DNA of 64,000 bases, taken from an uncultured Alphaproteobacteria bacterium. GTDB taxonomy: Bacteria > Pseudomonadota > Alphaproteobacteria > UBA9655. The DNA lies in contig CALBSK010000010.1 in NCBI GenBank assembly GCA_937967795.1, positions 1-64,000 on the forward strand, in the 5' to 3' direction. Shown here piece after piece: positions 1 through 7,640 of the stretch. Under the pieces are notes generated by a model that saw nothing but the letters and a program-made list of their open reading frames with translations, ran no database searches and was not told the origin of the DNA. Each line of letters begins with the position of its first letter. Within the stretch, counting starts at the first letter, position 1. Made by a program: the position numbers and the translations under genes.

Positions 1-75
1 CGGGATGACAGTGTGAGATTCGGGATGACAGTGTGAGATTCGGGATGACAGTGTGAGATTCGGGATGACAGTGTG
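1..75. repeat. 20-bp tandem repeat
   Basis: A 20-bp unit beginning cgggatgaca and ending gtgtgagatt is repeated head to tail three times, followed by a 15-base partial fourth copy. The array may start before the window. The unit resembles one arm of the dispersed palindrome at 1230-1256, which also contains ttcgggatgacag, so it probably arose by local expansion of that repeat family. Confidence 0.9.
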
Positions 76-100
76 TGGAGACAGCCGAACCCTTTTAGGG

Positions 101-637
101 TCAAGGTTGGGATGCAGACGCTTCAGAAACAGGACAAACCCAATATTCTAAGGGAAGACCTGGAACAGCAATAGACGTTGTCACTTTCTGAGGGGCCTGA
201 CTGTCTGGAGCACAAACAAAAATGGTTCCCGGAGAAAACGAGTAAATGATTCCCCCTTCTGACTGAAAAGATTTTTCGCCAATAGTTTCTCCAGCCTCTT
301 TTTCATGAGGAAGGGGAGGACAAACCCAATGGCTTCCGGTAGGGGCAGGCGCGTTTAATTTCTGGGGGTTCGCATCAAGAGGTTCACACACAAAAAGTGT
401 GCCCTCTGCAAGGGAGTATACGCTCTTTGGTTCTCCCTTAAAAGGCATAACCTTTGAAGGGCAAGAACAGAGAGTAGGGGTGGGACACGCGCCTGATACA
501 CAAGGTGCGTAACACTGTCCAGAACATCCACACGTTTGGGGAGGGGTACAAGTATTACTTTGTGGCAAGCTATTCCCCGCTTCTGAAACCAGCAACAACC
601 CACACGCAACTGTCATTAAAGCAATCTTATTTTTCAT
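101..637 (-). CDS. Secreted Cys-rich protein with internal duplication
   Basis: This is a 178-residue protein of no recognised family. The start at 637 is chosen because it gives a clean signal peptide (KNK, then a hydrophobic stretch to about residue 20) and has an AAGGAA ribosome site just upstream; longer in-frame starts would bury the signal. Residues 30-60 are rich in Cys and Pro. Two halves look like a duplicated module: about residues 73-107 and 131-169 both run YS, then GT-x-FVC, then PQK, then WVCP. It lies on the strand opposite the phage protease gene and diverges from it with only 27 bases between the starts. It is presumably exported; function unknown. Confidence 0.65.
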   Translation of the reverse strand: MKNKIALMTVACGLLLVSEAGNSLPQSNTCTPPQTCGCSGQCYAPCVSGACPTPTLCSCPSKVMPFKGEPKSVYSLAEGTLFVCEPLDANPQKLNAPAPTGSHWVCPPLPHEKEAGETIGEKSFQSEGGIIYSFSPGTIFVCAPDSQAPQKVTTSIAVPGLPLEYWVCPVSEASASQP

Positions 638-664
638 TTTCTTTTCCTTTTTAGGAGCCCTGTT

Positions 665-1135
665 ATGAACAAGAATATAAACCATTTCTCCTCTCTCCAT
701 CAACCTCAAAAGAAGGGACTTATTTCGGGATATGCCAGTTTTTTTGATATCGTCGATCACCAACACGATTTGATTGCAAAAGGAGCCTTCACAAAAACCC
801 TACGGGCCTGGCGACTTTCAGGAAAAACGCCAAAAATGCTGTGGCAACATGATCCAAAGCAACCCATTGGGGTTTGGGCGCTGCTTGAAGAAGATGAAAA
901 AGGCCTTTATGTTGAAGGTCGTCTCACCTTAGGCGTTGTCAAAGCTGATGAGGCTTATCTTCTTTTAAAAGAAAAAGCGTTAGACGGTCTTTCGATTGGG
1001 TTTCGAACGGTTGAGGCTCTTCAAGATCAAAATCGCAAGGCAAGGGTTCTTCTTGACATTGACCTCATTGAAATTTCTCTGGTGACGTTTGGGGCCAATA
1101 CAAAGGCCATTATCCACGATGTGAAAACCTTTTAA
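665..1135 (+). CDS. HK97-family prohead protease
   Basis: This 156-residue protein looks like the U35 prohead maturation protease that trims the scaffold part of the capsid protein during head assembly. Visible family marks are the opening GYAS-x-F segment, the MLWQHD motif carrying the likely catalytic His (about residue 61), the LSIGF motif with the likely catalytic Ser, and the ending EISLVTFGAN. Length fits the family and GTA gp4. AGGAG at 652-656 precedes the ATG. The capsid gene follows after 233 bases that contain a repeat and a terminator, which is unusual because these two genes are normally tightly linked. The expected upstream portal gene is not present; a Cys-rich secreted gene takes its place. 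Confidence 0.87.
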   Translation: MNKNINHFSSLHQPQKKGLISGYASFFDIVDHQHDLIAKGAFTKTLRAWRLSGKTPKMLWQHDPKQPIGVWALLEEDEKGLYVEGRLTLGVVKADEAYLLLKEKALDGLSIGFRTVEALQDQNRKARVLLDIDLIEISLVTFGANTKAIIHDVKTF

Positions 1136-1179
1136 TCCAATTCCCGCGAGTGGGATAAATCATAAATAAGTCATCACCT

Positions 1180-1256
1180 CGTCATCCTGAGACCCGCGTA
1201 GCGGGGACTCAGGATCTCATTGGAAAAAGATCCCGAAATAAATTCGGGATGACAGC
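1180..1256. repeat. Dispersed palindromic repeat (REP-like)
   Basis: Two adjacent hairpins lie here: ATCCTGAG (1184-1191) pairs with CTCAGGAT (1208-1215), and ATCCCGAA (1230-1237) pairs with TTCGGGAT (1243-1250). The second hairpin shares its GATCC-GAA-n-TTC-GGATGA core with repeats near 27152-27177 and 62093-62118 and with the tandem array at 1-75. It is non-coding. Confidence 0.75.
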
Positions 1257-1323
1257 ATGTGGTTGGGGACGGCAGTCCCGGATACGATGAATTATTTAAG
1301 AATTACACCACGTAGGAATACAC

Positions 1324-1346
1324 GCCTCCTTTAAGGAGGCTTTTTT
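1324..1346 (+). terminator. Rho-independent terminator upstream of capsid gene
   Basis: The stem GCCTCCT/AGGAGGC is followed directly by six Ts. It lies between the prohead protease and the capsid gene and would uncouple their transcription, so the capsid presumably needs read-through or its own promoter. Confidence 0.75.
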
Positions 1347-1368
1347 ATAAACAATAAAAGAGGAAAAT

Positions 1369-2580
1369 ATGCACGATTATGATGTTCAAATAACCTTAAA
1401 CGATTTAGCGCGAACTTTTGAAGAATTTAAAAGCGTCAATGAGGATCGCCTGAACAGTCTTGAGAAAAAGGGACATGTGGATTCGGATCTCCAAGAAAAA
1501 ATGGAACGACTTGAAAATCATCTGGACCAAGCTGAAAATCGCCTTAAACAGATGGATGCTCTTGCGAGTCGCCCTCAATTAGAAACAGATCCTGATTTTT
1601 TTTGTTCCCACTCCCGCGCCTTTATGGATTACATTCGCAAAGGCCTTGAACCTCCCTTGCATCAATATGAACAAAAAAGCCTTAGCGTGGGAGCTGACCG
1701 GGACGGCGGCTATTTGGTGCCTTCTGGTCTTCACGATCGTTTGTACGCAACCCTTCAAGCCACATCCGTTATGCGAGGAGTTTCCAACGTCCGTGAGATT
1801 TCGAGCTCGGTTTTGGAAATGCTCATCGATAAGGATGCAGCAGAAGTGGGATGGGTTGCGGAAACAGGAGAACGGAGAGAAACCAAAACCCCTGAACTTG
1901 CCAAAGCACGCATACCCGTTCACGAAATGTATGCTCGCCCACGAGCCACACAAAAACTCTTGGATGATGTGAGTCTGAATGTAGAAGAGTGGCTTTCCCA
2001 AAAAATCTCTCAGAAAATGGCTGTTTTGGAAAACACAGCTTTTATTTCAGGAGATGGAGATAATAAACCGAAAGGAATTCTGGCTTATGAAGTTGTCGCC
2101 AAAGAGCAGTGGGAATGGGGAAAACTGGAGGGACTTAAAACAGGCGCTGATGGAAATTTTGCAGAAGGAAAAGGACCCGAAACTCTCATCAATTTCTTTC
2201 ACACATTAAAACCTCCCTATCTTCCAGGAGCTTCCTGGCTTATGTCCCGTGTGACTCAAGGCGCTTTACGGATGTTAAAAGATGCGGAGAATCATCACTA
2301 TCTCTGGCAACCTCCTCTTGCAGGGTTTCCCACACCGACTCTTTTAGGTTATCCCGTCATGGTGTGTGATGATGTTCCGAATTTGGTTTCAGGAACAGGC
2401 TCAAAATCTATTATTTTCGGAAATTTTAAAGAAGGCTATCAAATCGTGGATCGTACAGGAATTCGCGTTTTAAGAGACCCTTATAGCGCCAAACCTTATG
2501 TCGAGTTTTATACGACTCGACGCATGGGTGGGGACGTCTTGAACTTTGAAGCCCTTAAGATCTTAAACTTTGCAGCATAA
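1369..2580 (+). CDS. HK97-fold major capsid protein
   Basis: This 403-residue protein fits the phage major capsid family (HK97 gp5, GTA gp5). Residues 1-65 are charged and predicted coiled coil, like the scaffolding delta domain that the protease removes. The rest follows the mature-shell pattern: a DGGYLVP segment near residue 107, PELAKARIPVHEMYARPRAT in the E-loop/spine region, FISGDGDNKPKGIL near 220-233, and a C-terminal stretch ending in VEFYTTRRMGGDV. It starts with ATG after AGAGGAA. It is intact with no frameshift, so the gene is probably maintained. Its neighbours are a prohead protease upstream and a secreted coiled-coil gene downstream where the connector gene would be expected. 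Confidence 0.92.
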   Translation: MHDYDVQITLNDLARTFEEFKSVNEDRLNSLEKKGHVDSDLQEKMERLENHLDQAENRLKQMDALASRPQLETDPDFFCSHSRAFMDYIRKGLEPPLHQYEQKSLSVGADRDGGYLVPSGLHDRLYATLQATSVMRGVSNVREISSSVLEMLIDKDAAEVGWVAETGERRETKTPELAKARIPVHEMYARPRATQKLLDDVSLNVEEWLSQKISQKMAVLENTAFISGDGDNKPKGILAYEVVAKEQWEWGKLEGLKTGADGNFAEGKGPETLINFFHTLKPPYLPGASWLMSRVTQGALRMLKDAENHHYLWQPPLAGFPTPTLLGYPVMVCDDVPNLVSGTGSKSIIFGNFKEGYQIVDRTGIRVLRDPYSAKPYVEFYTTRRMGGDVLNFEALKILNFAA

Positions 2581-2692
2581 GGGAAAGCCATTCGTGATTA
2601 AGTAATTCACAATTTTTTATATCTATATTTTTTAATTGAAATTTTTATTTTTATTATTATATCAATAAGAATGTTTGGTATATCCAAATCAA

Positions 2693-2716
2693 AAGGACTG
2701 ACTTAGGTCAGTCCTT
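2693..2716 (+). terminator. Perfect 10-bp hairpin after capsid gene
   Basis: AAGGACTGAC (2693-2702) and GTCAGTCCTT (2707-2716) form a perfect stem with a four-base TTAG loop. No clean T-run follows immediately, so it may be a terminator or an RNA-processing or stability hairpin at the end of the capsid transcript. It also marks the left edge of the secreted-protein insertion. Confidence 0.55.
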
Positions 2717-2752
2717 AGATGAATGTTAATTTTTAGTAATCGGAGAAATAGG

Positions 2753-3460
2753 ATGTTAGATTTAAAAAAAATAGGTTTGTTAACGCTTTTAACCACTGCC
2801 CTGATAACAACAACGGCTTTTGCGATGGAACATGATGATGAAATTCCGGAGCTGGAGAGTATTCAGCTGACAAGCCCTTCCCCTTCTCTACCTCCTTTAA
2901 ATTCAGAGCAACTTATATCTTCTGAATTTGTCGAAAAGGCTCACCTATACGGTATCCCAGACCTCCTATTTCTCGAGAAGAATGATCAGCCCTCTTCTCT
3001 TCACAAAGAGAGTTTTCTTCACAAGCTAAAAGAGCTCGAAGAAGAATTGAAAGAAACAAAGGAATGTTCTGAGATGCGGGAAAAAGAATATTTGGCGTCT
3101 CTCAAACGTCGTCCTTCAATCCACATCGGCGATAAAAAATATTATGAAGCTTATTCTTTGGAGATACAGTTGGAGAAAGAAAAGAAAAAGCTAGAGCGCT
3201 ATAAAGAAAAAAAGAAAGAGAAAAAAAGAAAGATAGAGACTCTGGAAATAATGTTAGGATGGAATATGACGGGTTCAAGAGGAGATAGTAACCGCAAAAA
3301 CCTGGAAAAATGGATTGAAAAGAGCGAAGAGGCAAGAAAGCTGGCAGAGTTGGGACAGGGGCAAGTAAAACGAATAGAAAAGGAAATAATCTTTTTCACC
3401 CGCCTTATGGCGATAGATCCAACAGGAGATGGAAAAGAAGAAAGTAAAAAAATAGACTAA
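2753..3460 (+). CDS. Secreted coiled-coil protein inserted in phage module
   Basis: This 235-residue protein of no recognised family starts at 2753, which gives a signal peptide ending in TTAFA-ME and has GGAGA six bases upstream. Residues 95-215 are very rich in Lys and Glu with heptad-like spacing, including a lysine/glutamate-dense run near residues 145-165, so a long coiled coil is likely. It sits between the capsid and connector genes, where phage genomes often carry cargo. It shares the signal-peptide ending AME with four other large exported proteins in the window. Presumably it is exported to the periplasm or beyond; function unknown. Confidence 0.65.
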   Translation: MLDLKKIGLLTLLTTALITTTAFAMEHDDEIPELESIQLTSPSPSLPPLNSEQLISSEFVEKAHLYGIPDLLFLEKNDQPSSLHKESFLHKLKELEEELKETKECSEMREKEYLASLKRRPSIHIGDKKYYEAYSLEIQLEKEKKKLERYKEKKKEKKRKIETLEIMLGWNMTGSRGDSNRKNLEKWIEKSEEARKLAELGQGQVKRIEKEIIFFTRLMAIDPTGDGKEESKKID

Positions 3461-3491
3461 ATTTTATTAATTAACTTTTATTAATTGCGAG

Positions 3492-3507
3492 CCCCACGAA
3501 AGTGGGG
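3492..3507. repeat. Short hairpin repeat CCCCAC-GAAA-GTGGGG
   Basis: A 6-bp GC-rich stem is closed by a GAAA tetraloop. The same stem-loop, one base pair longer, occurs at 13495-13512. The GNRA loop suggests a stable RNA hairpin or a small dispersed repeat. Confidence 0.6.
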
Positions 3508-3618
3508 TGAAGCAATAAGATATATGCTTGAAGAACCGCTCATAAAAAACACCTCGTTCTTGTGGAGCGAGGTGGAGCGTTAACTCCTGAAGACGTTTTT
3601 CTAACAACCATTGACTTT

Positions 3619-3783
3619 TTAATTATCATCTACCCGTGGAATTTCAAACCATAATTTATAGGGCTCTTCATACTTATTAAACGTTCCTTTGCGGTCGTGA
3701 TCTGCGTATGCTTCCTCAAAAGATGAAGATACGCCATTAATAAGTAAGAAGAAACAAAAGGAAACCAACACGACCTTTAACAT
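3619..3783 (-). CDS. Small secreted protein, 54 aa
   Basis: A 54-residue reading frame on the minus strand starts with a typical signal peptide (MLKVV, then a hydrophobic FCFFLL core) and continues as a short charged mature part containing YEEPYKLWFEIPR. The ribosome site is weak (GGTGAT). It lies next to another small secreted frame on the same strand and opposite to the phage genes. No family is recognised; the case rests on the signal peptide and codon continuity. Confidence 0.45.
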   Translation of the reverse strand: MLKVVLVSFCFFLLINGVSSSFEEAYADHDRKGTFNKYEEPYKLWFEIPRVDDN

Positions 3784-3831
3784 CTAAATCACCAAATTTA
3801 AAAATGAAACAATAATAATCAATAAAAAATT

Positions 3832-3981
3832 TTACTTTTTTTGTGTACAGTACTGCAAACATTCTGTGGGGTAATTTTTACATTGATAATTACAACTATC
3901 GCTCTTTGCCTCCATCAGAGGAGCGGCAAGAACCACAAAGAAAGCCGCTAGGCTTAATCCTGTTAATAATGACCTACCCAT
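3832..3981 (-). CDS. Small secreted Cys-rich peptide, CX3C-X6-CX3C
   Basis: This 49-residue frame has a strong AAGGAG site seven bases before the ATG. Its signal peptide (residues 1 to about 25) ends in a small-residue region, and the mature peptide of about 24 residues has Cys at 30, 34, 41 and 45. The CX3C...CX3C spacing is the pattern of helical-hairpin disulfide peptides, though a match to any named family is not claimed. It reads against the phage genes. Function is unknown; an exported disulfide peptide is the most that can be said. Confidence 0.6.
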   Translation of the reverse strand: MGRSLLTGLSLAAFFVVLAAPLMEAKSDSCNYQCKNYPTECLQYCTQKK

Positions 3982-4072
3982 TTTAAATCTCCTTATTAAT
4001 ATATAAATGTTAATCCATAATATTATTATTGTACAAATATAATAAATAATTCGTTAATATTTTGAGGGAACC

Positions 4073-4591
4073 ATGCAATTATTTCTAAAAACCTCTCCTG
4101 CTCAAGAACCCGTGACCGTTGAAGAGGTAAGAATCCATTTAAGACTCTCCCGGGAAGAAGACGACGATTTTTTACGCTCTTTGATTGGAGCGGCGAGATG
4201 TTATGTGGAATGCACAACCGGTCGTGCTCTTATCAAACAAAAATGGGGCATGCATATTAAGCCTCCTTATCCGAAAGTGTCTCCTTTGGTGAAATGTGGG
4301 GGCGAGAATCTTGAGGTAGAACTCCCTTACCCTCCTCTTTTAGAAGTCGAATCCGTAAAGATAGACGGAAAAGATCTTTCCTTTAAGGTAGAAGGAAACA
4401 AAGTTATTCCTGTGCCCTTCTCCCGGAACAAGGAAATCTCGATTTCTTACTGGGCAGGCTATGGAGAAACGTCAAGTTCCCTTCCTCCCGATCTTAAACA
4501 TGCTGTTTTAATCGCCACTCGCTTTTTCTACGATCATCAAACGCCCCATTTGCCCACCTTGCGTCCCTACAAAGTCCTTCATCTTATATAA
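4073..4591 (+). CDS. Phage head-tail connector (gp6-like)
   Basis: This 172-residue protein resembles the head-tail connector family that forms the ring beneath the portal (phiE125 gp8 / GTA gp6 type). The opening PVTVEEVRIHLRL followed by EEDDDFLRSLIGAAR is the typical helical N-terminus, the middle has LPYPPLLEVESVKIDGK, and ISYWAGYG precedes the final helix. It is followed closely by the adaptor, DUF3168-like and tail genes, as in GTA order gp6-gp7-gp8. In the usual order it directly follows the capsid; here about 1.5 kb of cargo separates them. Confidence 0.85.
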   Translation: MQLFLKTSPAQEPVTVEEVRIHLRLSREEDDDFLRSLIGAARCYVECTTGRALIKQKWGMHIKPPYPKVSPLVKCGGENLEVELPYPPLLEVESVKIDGKDLSFKVEGNKVIPVPFSRNKEISISYWAGYGETSSSLPPDLKHAVLIATRFFYDHQTPHLPTLRPYKVLHLI

Positions 4592-4602
4592 GGAAATAAA
4601 CA

Positions 4603-4938
4603 ATGAAAGAAATAACAACCCGTGATTTGAGAGAAACCCTTACCTTGCTCTTACCTCAAAAACAGGATGATCGAGAGGGAGGTTGGCGAGAAGAATGGAA
4701 AACAGGGCCGCGCTTGTGGGCATCTTTGTGGCCCGTGATGGGAGGGAACGGCCTTTTAAAAGAAGACGGGGTTTACTATCGGATCATTATAAGAGCAGGA
4801 CTCAATCTTCCTGCGAAAATAGCCTTCTTATGGCATCTTCCTCAAAAATCAAAACGTCTTCTGGTGGTGACTCAACCGTTGCTCATTCAATACAACCGTT
4901 TTTTGTCCATGACAGCAGAGGAGGAGAGGAATGCGTGA
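4603..4938 (+). CDS. Phage head-tail adaptor/stopper (SPP1 gp16-like)
   Basis: This 111-residue protein fits the head closure/adaptor family (PF05521 type) in length and layout: an N-terminal RDLRETLTLL segment, GGWREEW in the first strands, GPRLWASLWPV, and the Y-x-RIIIRAG strand. It starts 11 bases after the connector stop, with AAGGAAA upstream, and its end overlaps the next gene by 8 bases, so it is translated as part of one operon. Its role would be to seal the head after DNA packaging and join the tail. Confidence 0.75.
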   Translation: MKEITTRDLRETLTLLLPQKQDDREGGWREEWKTGPRLWASLWPVMGGNGLLKEDGVYYRIIIRAGLNLPAKIAFLWHLPQKSKRLLVVTQPLLIQYNRFLSMTAEEERNA

Positions 4939-5290
4939 ACTCTTAATAGATCTTATCACGACCTTAGGCAACATTTGTCCAGCCTTTATTGAAGTGCCCT
5001 TCCAAACACCTTTTCCTTATATTACGATTGAACCGGGACAAACTCTTCGAGGACTTCCCGGAGGACCGACCCTTTTAAAATTAAATGTAAAAATTTGGAG
5101 CCGCTATAAGGGAACAAAAGAAATTTTACAACTGGCAAGAGCGGTCGAAAATGATCTTGAAACGTATGCTCCCAAAGCCCAAAAAGTCAGCTTAAAGATG
5201 ATGGAGAGTACACTTGTTCTCCTCTCCGATAAAAAGACGCGCGTTCATACCTTTTGTTTGAAAGCGCGCCTAGGAGGAACGCCACAATGA
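4931..5290 (+). CDS. DUF3168-like tail completion/terminator protein
   Basis: A 119-residue protein in the position of GTA gp8. The features FQTPFPYITIEPG, then VKIWSRYKG with a following helix (ILQLARAVENDLE), and a C-terminal strand HTFCLKARLG match the DUF3168 pattern, in which the protein caps the tail tube at the head-proximal end. The ATG lies 8 bases inside the preceding gene, preceded by GAGGAGAGG, which shows translational coupling. The assignment rests on pattern and gene order. Confidence 0.72.
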   Translation: MRELLIDLITTLGNICPAFIEVPFQTPFPYITIEPGQTLRGLPGGPTLLKLNVKIWSRYKGTKEILQLARAVENDLETYAPKAQKVSLKMMESTLVLLSDKKTRVHTFCLKARLGGTPQ

Positions 5291-5802
5291 ATGAGACAGA
5301 TCTAACATTAGAATTCTTGGGAAAAGGAAATTCTCTGCCCCCTTTTTCAGCTCGCGAATGCATCCAGACACTCACCCCCCTTCCTCAAGGAACATTACGA
5401 CGAACAATCAATGGGGTTCTCGTTCATATCGGTAACAAAGGTCACCGAAAATTTCAATCAACGATTTCCTGTAAAGATAAAGCATCACCTGCTTTAGATG
5501 GTATTTGGAAAGGTGACCTTGTGAAGGTGGGATGTATCCAATCTTTGATCCAAACCGTTGCTGAGGGAAGAGGGCGGATACAATTGGAAAGAGAGGCCGT
5601 CTCTCTTGCTTTATATGACGGGAAAGGCAAGATTTGGCGTGTAGAAAAGGAAGAAGACCGGTGGATTTCCTTTTCTTCGGAATTTCCCGGAGGATTTATA
5701 GGGTACCGCCCTTTATTGACCATGGTTGTTAAAAACTACCATTTGGAAACAGACGAATGGAACCTTTCCGTCGGATGGTCGTTAGAACTTGAGGAAGTAT
5801 AA
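5287..5802 (+). CDS. Phage tail-region protein
   Basis: This 171-residue protein overlaps the previous stop by four bases (ATGA), so this start is preferred over an upstream in-frame one. It contains no motif I can tie firmly to a family. Position after the DUF3168-like gene suggests a tail tube or minor tail protein (GTA gp9/gp10 slot), and its many predicted beta strands would fit. Its last 24 codons (5729-5802) are duplicated 1424 bases downstream at 7153-7226, on the far side of the F-box gene. The gene itself is intact. Confidence 0.65.
   Translation: MNETDLTLEFLGKGNSLPPFSARECIQTLTPLPQGTLRRTINGVLVHIGNKGHRKFQSTISCKDKASPALDGIWKGDLVKVGCIQSLIQTVAEGRGRIQLEREAVSLALYDGKGKIWRVEKEEDRWISFSSEFPGGFIGYRPLLTMVVKNYHLETDEWNLSVGWSLELEEV
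5729..5802 (+). repeat. Left copy of 74-bp direct repeat (3' end of tail gene)
   Basis: These 74 bases encode the C-terminus of the tail-region protein, including its stop codon. They match 7153-7226 at 70 of 74 positions by eye (differences at 5737, 5763, 5764 and 5797). The two copies bracket the F-box gene. Confidence 0.9.
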
Positions 5803-5874
5803 TAAAATTTTCACTTGAATTTTTTTTATTATTCTACATAACTTACATTATTCATTTTTTAAAAGGTGTTTACT

Positions 5875-7131
5875 ATGAATTTTTTTCTTAAAAAAGGACT
5901 TATGTTTTCTTCTCTTCTTGCTATTGTCTTAACCTTACCCCCTTCTAAAGGAGAGGCTATGGAAAAGATGGAGGTGGACTCTATTACAAAAAAAAGCCAG
6001 AAAAGAACAGGTGTAGATCCCGTCCCATGTTTGGATGGCAACCTCATGAGTATTATTTTCTCATATCTTCCTCTCAAAGAGGTTGCATGGGCTAGTTTGC
6101 TTTCAAAAACGTGGGAGAAACACACTAATGAAGTTGTTTGGGATCCCATCTGTAAAAACCTGCAGTTGGATACAGTTTCTCCTCTTTCATCTAAAAAGAA
6201 AGTGTTTTCTGTTCTTAGGCCACGAAATGCTAATTTTATAATACGGAAGTCAGAGTTCCCTTCTGTTGTTCTTGATCCCTTGAGTAAGGCGGGATATGAG
6301 GCCGCGCTAGAAAAGAAAGCAGAAGCTCTTTTGCGCCTAGATCAAAAGGCTTATTTGGACATGACACTTTCTTATGATTTCACAAGGGGTGCTCCTCCCT
6401 CAGATTATGAAGCTGAGGTTCAGAACCTCCGCACTAAATATGCTTCCCAGAGAGATGAAGCTAGAAAAATAACTATGCAGCTATTATCTCAGGGCAACGC
6501 TTGGGCCTTCGAGAAGCTAATAGAAGAAAGAGAACTGTTTACTAATACGGAAAGGGATGAGATTCTTTTCAAACATGCTGGAAAGGGAAACAAAAAAGCT
6601 GTTGTTCTTTTATGTAAGAGTAAAGCCTGGGAGTGGGATTCTCTCTCCCTGCCCGATCAAGAGAGGATAAAAGGCAAATTTGAAAAACTGGTAGAGGAAG
6701 GTCATTTGGAAGCTTTAAACTTAAAAATGAGCTTTTTGCAGTGGGGAGGAGCATTGGGTTACGAAAAAAATGAGGACCTTCTTGAAACTTATAGCGAGAG
6801 GGCAGAGCTTATATTCGCCTCAAAGATCAATAAAGGAAATCCGATGTATGTTGAGACAAAACTCCAGCGTTTGAGCTATCACGGAAAAAGTATAAGGGAG
6901 GATCTTAATGGCTTGCTCAACGAAGGAAATAGCGGCGCTATCGCTCTACAATTGCGGTGGAATATCGCGAAGGAAGCTCAGAAGTACGAGGAGAATTCAC
7001 AAGGCGTACCTTCTATTTTAGGTACCTATACACGATACTTATGTGAGTGGAGTTTGATAGAATCAGCCCACGATACAGTTCTTAAACATTCTCAGACCAC
7101 CGTAGCGGAGGGATTAGGGCTGCCTCATTAA
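5875..7131 (+). CDS. Secreted F-box protein
   Basis: This 418-residue protein starts at 5875 (AAAAGG eight bases upstream), giving a signal peptide of about 28 residues ending in GEA-ME. Residues 50-90 read as a eukaryotic F-box: a leading Pro (51), Leu57, the I-I-F-S-Y-L-P-L core at 60-67, SLLSK-x-W at 74-80 and a Trp at 89. In eukaryotes F-box domains bind Skp1 and recruit targets to SCF ubiquitin ligases; bacterial F-box proteins are known host-directed effectors. The remainder (100-418) is mainly helical, with short loosely repeated segments of the LxxxGNxxA type that recall Sel1/TPR-like helical repeats. It is cargo in the phage module, flanked by a direct duplication. Target unknown. 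Confidence 0.75.
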   Translation: MNFFLKKGLMFSSLLAIVLTLPPSKGEAMEKMEVDSITKKSQKRTGVDPVPCLDGNLMSIIFSYLPLKEVAWASLLSKTWEKHTNEVVWDPICKNLQLDTVSPLSSKKKVFSVLRPRNANFIIRKSEFPSVVLDPLSKAGYEAALEKKAEALLRLDQKAYLDMTLSYDFTRGAPPSDYEAEVQNLRTKYASQRDEARKITMQLLSQGNAWAFEKLIEERELFTNTERDEILFKHAGKGNKKAVVLLCKSKAWEWDSLSLPDQERIKGKFEKLVEEGHLEALNLKMSFLQWGGALGYEKNEDLLETYSERAELIFASKINKGNPMYVETKLQRLSYHGKSIREDLNGLLNEGNSGAIALQLRWNIAKEAQKYEENSQGVPSILGTYTRYLCEWSLIESAHDTVLKHSQTTVAEGLGLPH

Positions 7132-7152
7132 AAATTGAACAGATCCAAATTA

Positions 7153-7226
7153 TTAAAAACGACCATTTGGAAACAGACGAATGGAATTTTTCCGTCGGAT
7201 GGTCGTTAGAACTTGAGGAAATATAA
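7153..7226 (+). repeat. Right copy of 74-bp direct repeat
   Basis: A near-identical copy of 5729-5802, still in frame over its length and still ending in a stop codon, but with no gene upstream to read into it. It lies 21 bases after the F-box stop and immediately before the convergent vapC stop. It is best read as the original or target-derived 3' end left by insertion of the F-box cassette. Confidence 0.9.
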
Positions 7227-7230
7227 AATT

Positions 7231-7638
7231 TTAATGATTTTTGATCCAATTTTCAACTAAAAGGCCTTCAACTCTCATAAACTCAGAAACATTAGCTGTA
7301 ACAAAAACAAGGCCATGACTTTTAGCTGTGCCTGCAAGAAGAATATCATAAGGCCCTATAAGCTTTCCTTCTTTTTTGAGAATGCTTCTAATTTGTGCCG
7401 CATGAATGGACTCCAACTCAGAAAACGAAAGAATCTCAATTTGATCTTTAAACGATAACCAGAGAGGCTGAATCCGAGGCCGAAGAGACGTATTGAGTTG
7501 CAAACCATATTCAATTTCCATTACTGTAATTGTAGATACTTTTATCTCTTCTGGAGACAATACTTTTAATCTTTCTATAAGAGGATCTTCTTTACGAAAG
7601 AAGGCTGATACAATACATGTATCTAAAAGATAGGGCAC
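7231..7638 (-). CDS. vapC: VapC-like PIN-domain toxin
   Basis: This 135-residue protein has a PIN ribonuclease layout: LLDTCIVSAF at the start with the first acidic residue (Asp6), VMEIEYGL with a conserved Glu near residue 43, PYDILLAGTA with a third acidic residue near 99, and a TAN-x-x-EF segment near the end. VapC toxins cleave specific RNAs, often tRNA or rRNA, with Mg2+. It starts two bases after the antitoxin stop, forming a two-gene unit with it. It lies between the F-box cassette and the transporter. Confidence 0.88.
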   Translation of the reverse strand: MPYLLDTCIVSAFFRKEDPLIERLKVLSPEEIKVSTITVMEIEYGLQLNTSLRPRIQPLWLSFKDQIEILSFSELESIHAAQIRSILKKEGKLIGPYDILLAGTAKSHGLVFVTANVSEFMRVEGLLVENWIKNH

Positions 7639-7640
7639 GA

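Noticed and set aside
1..75. Possible CRISPR array
   Set aside because: The 20-bp units are directly adjacent with no spacers, so this is a tandem repeat. No cas genes or spaced repeats were found anywhere in the window.
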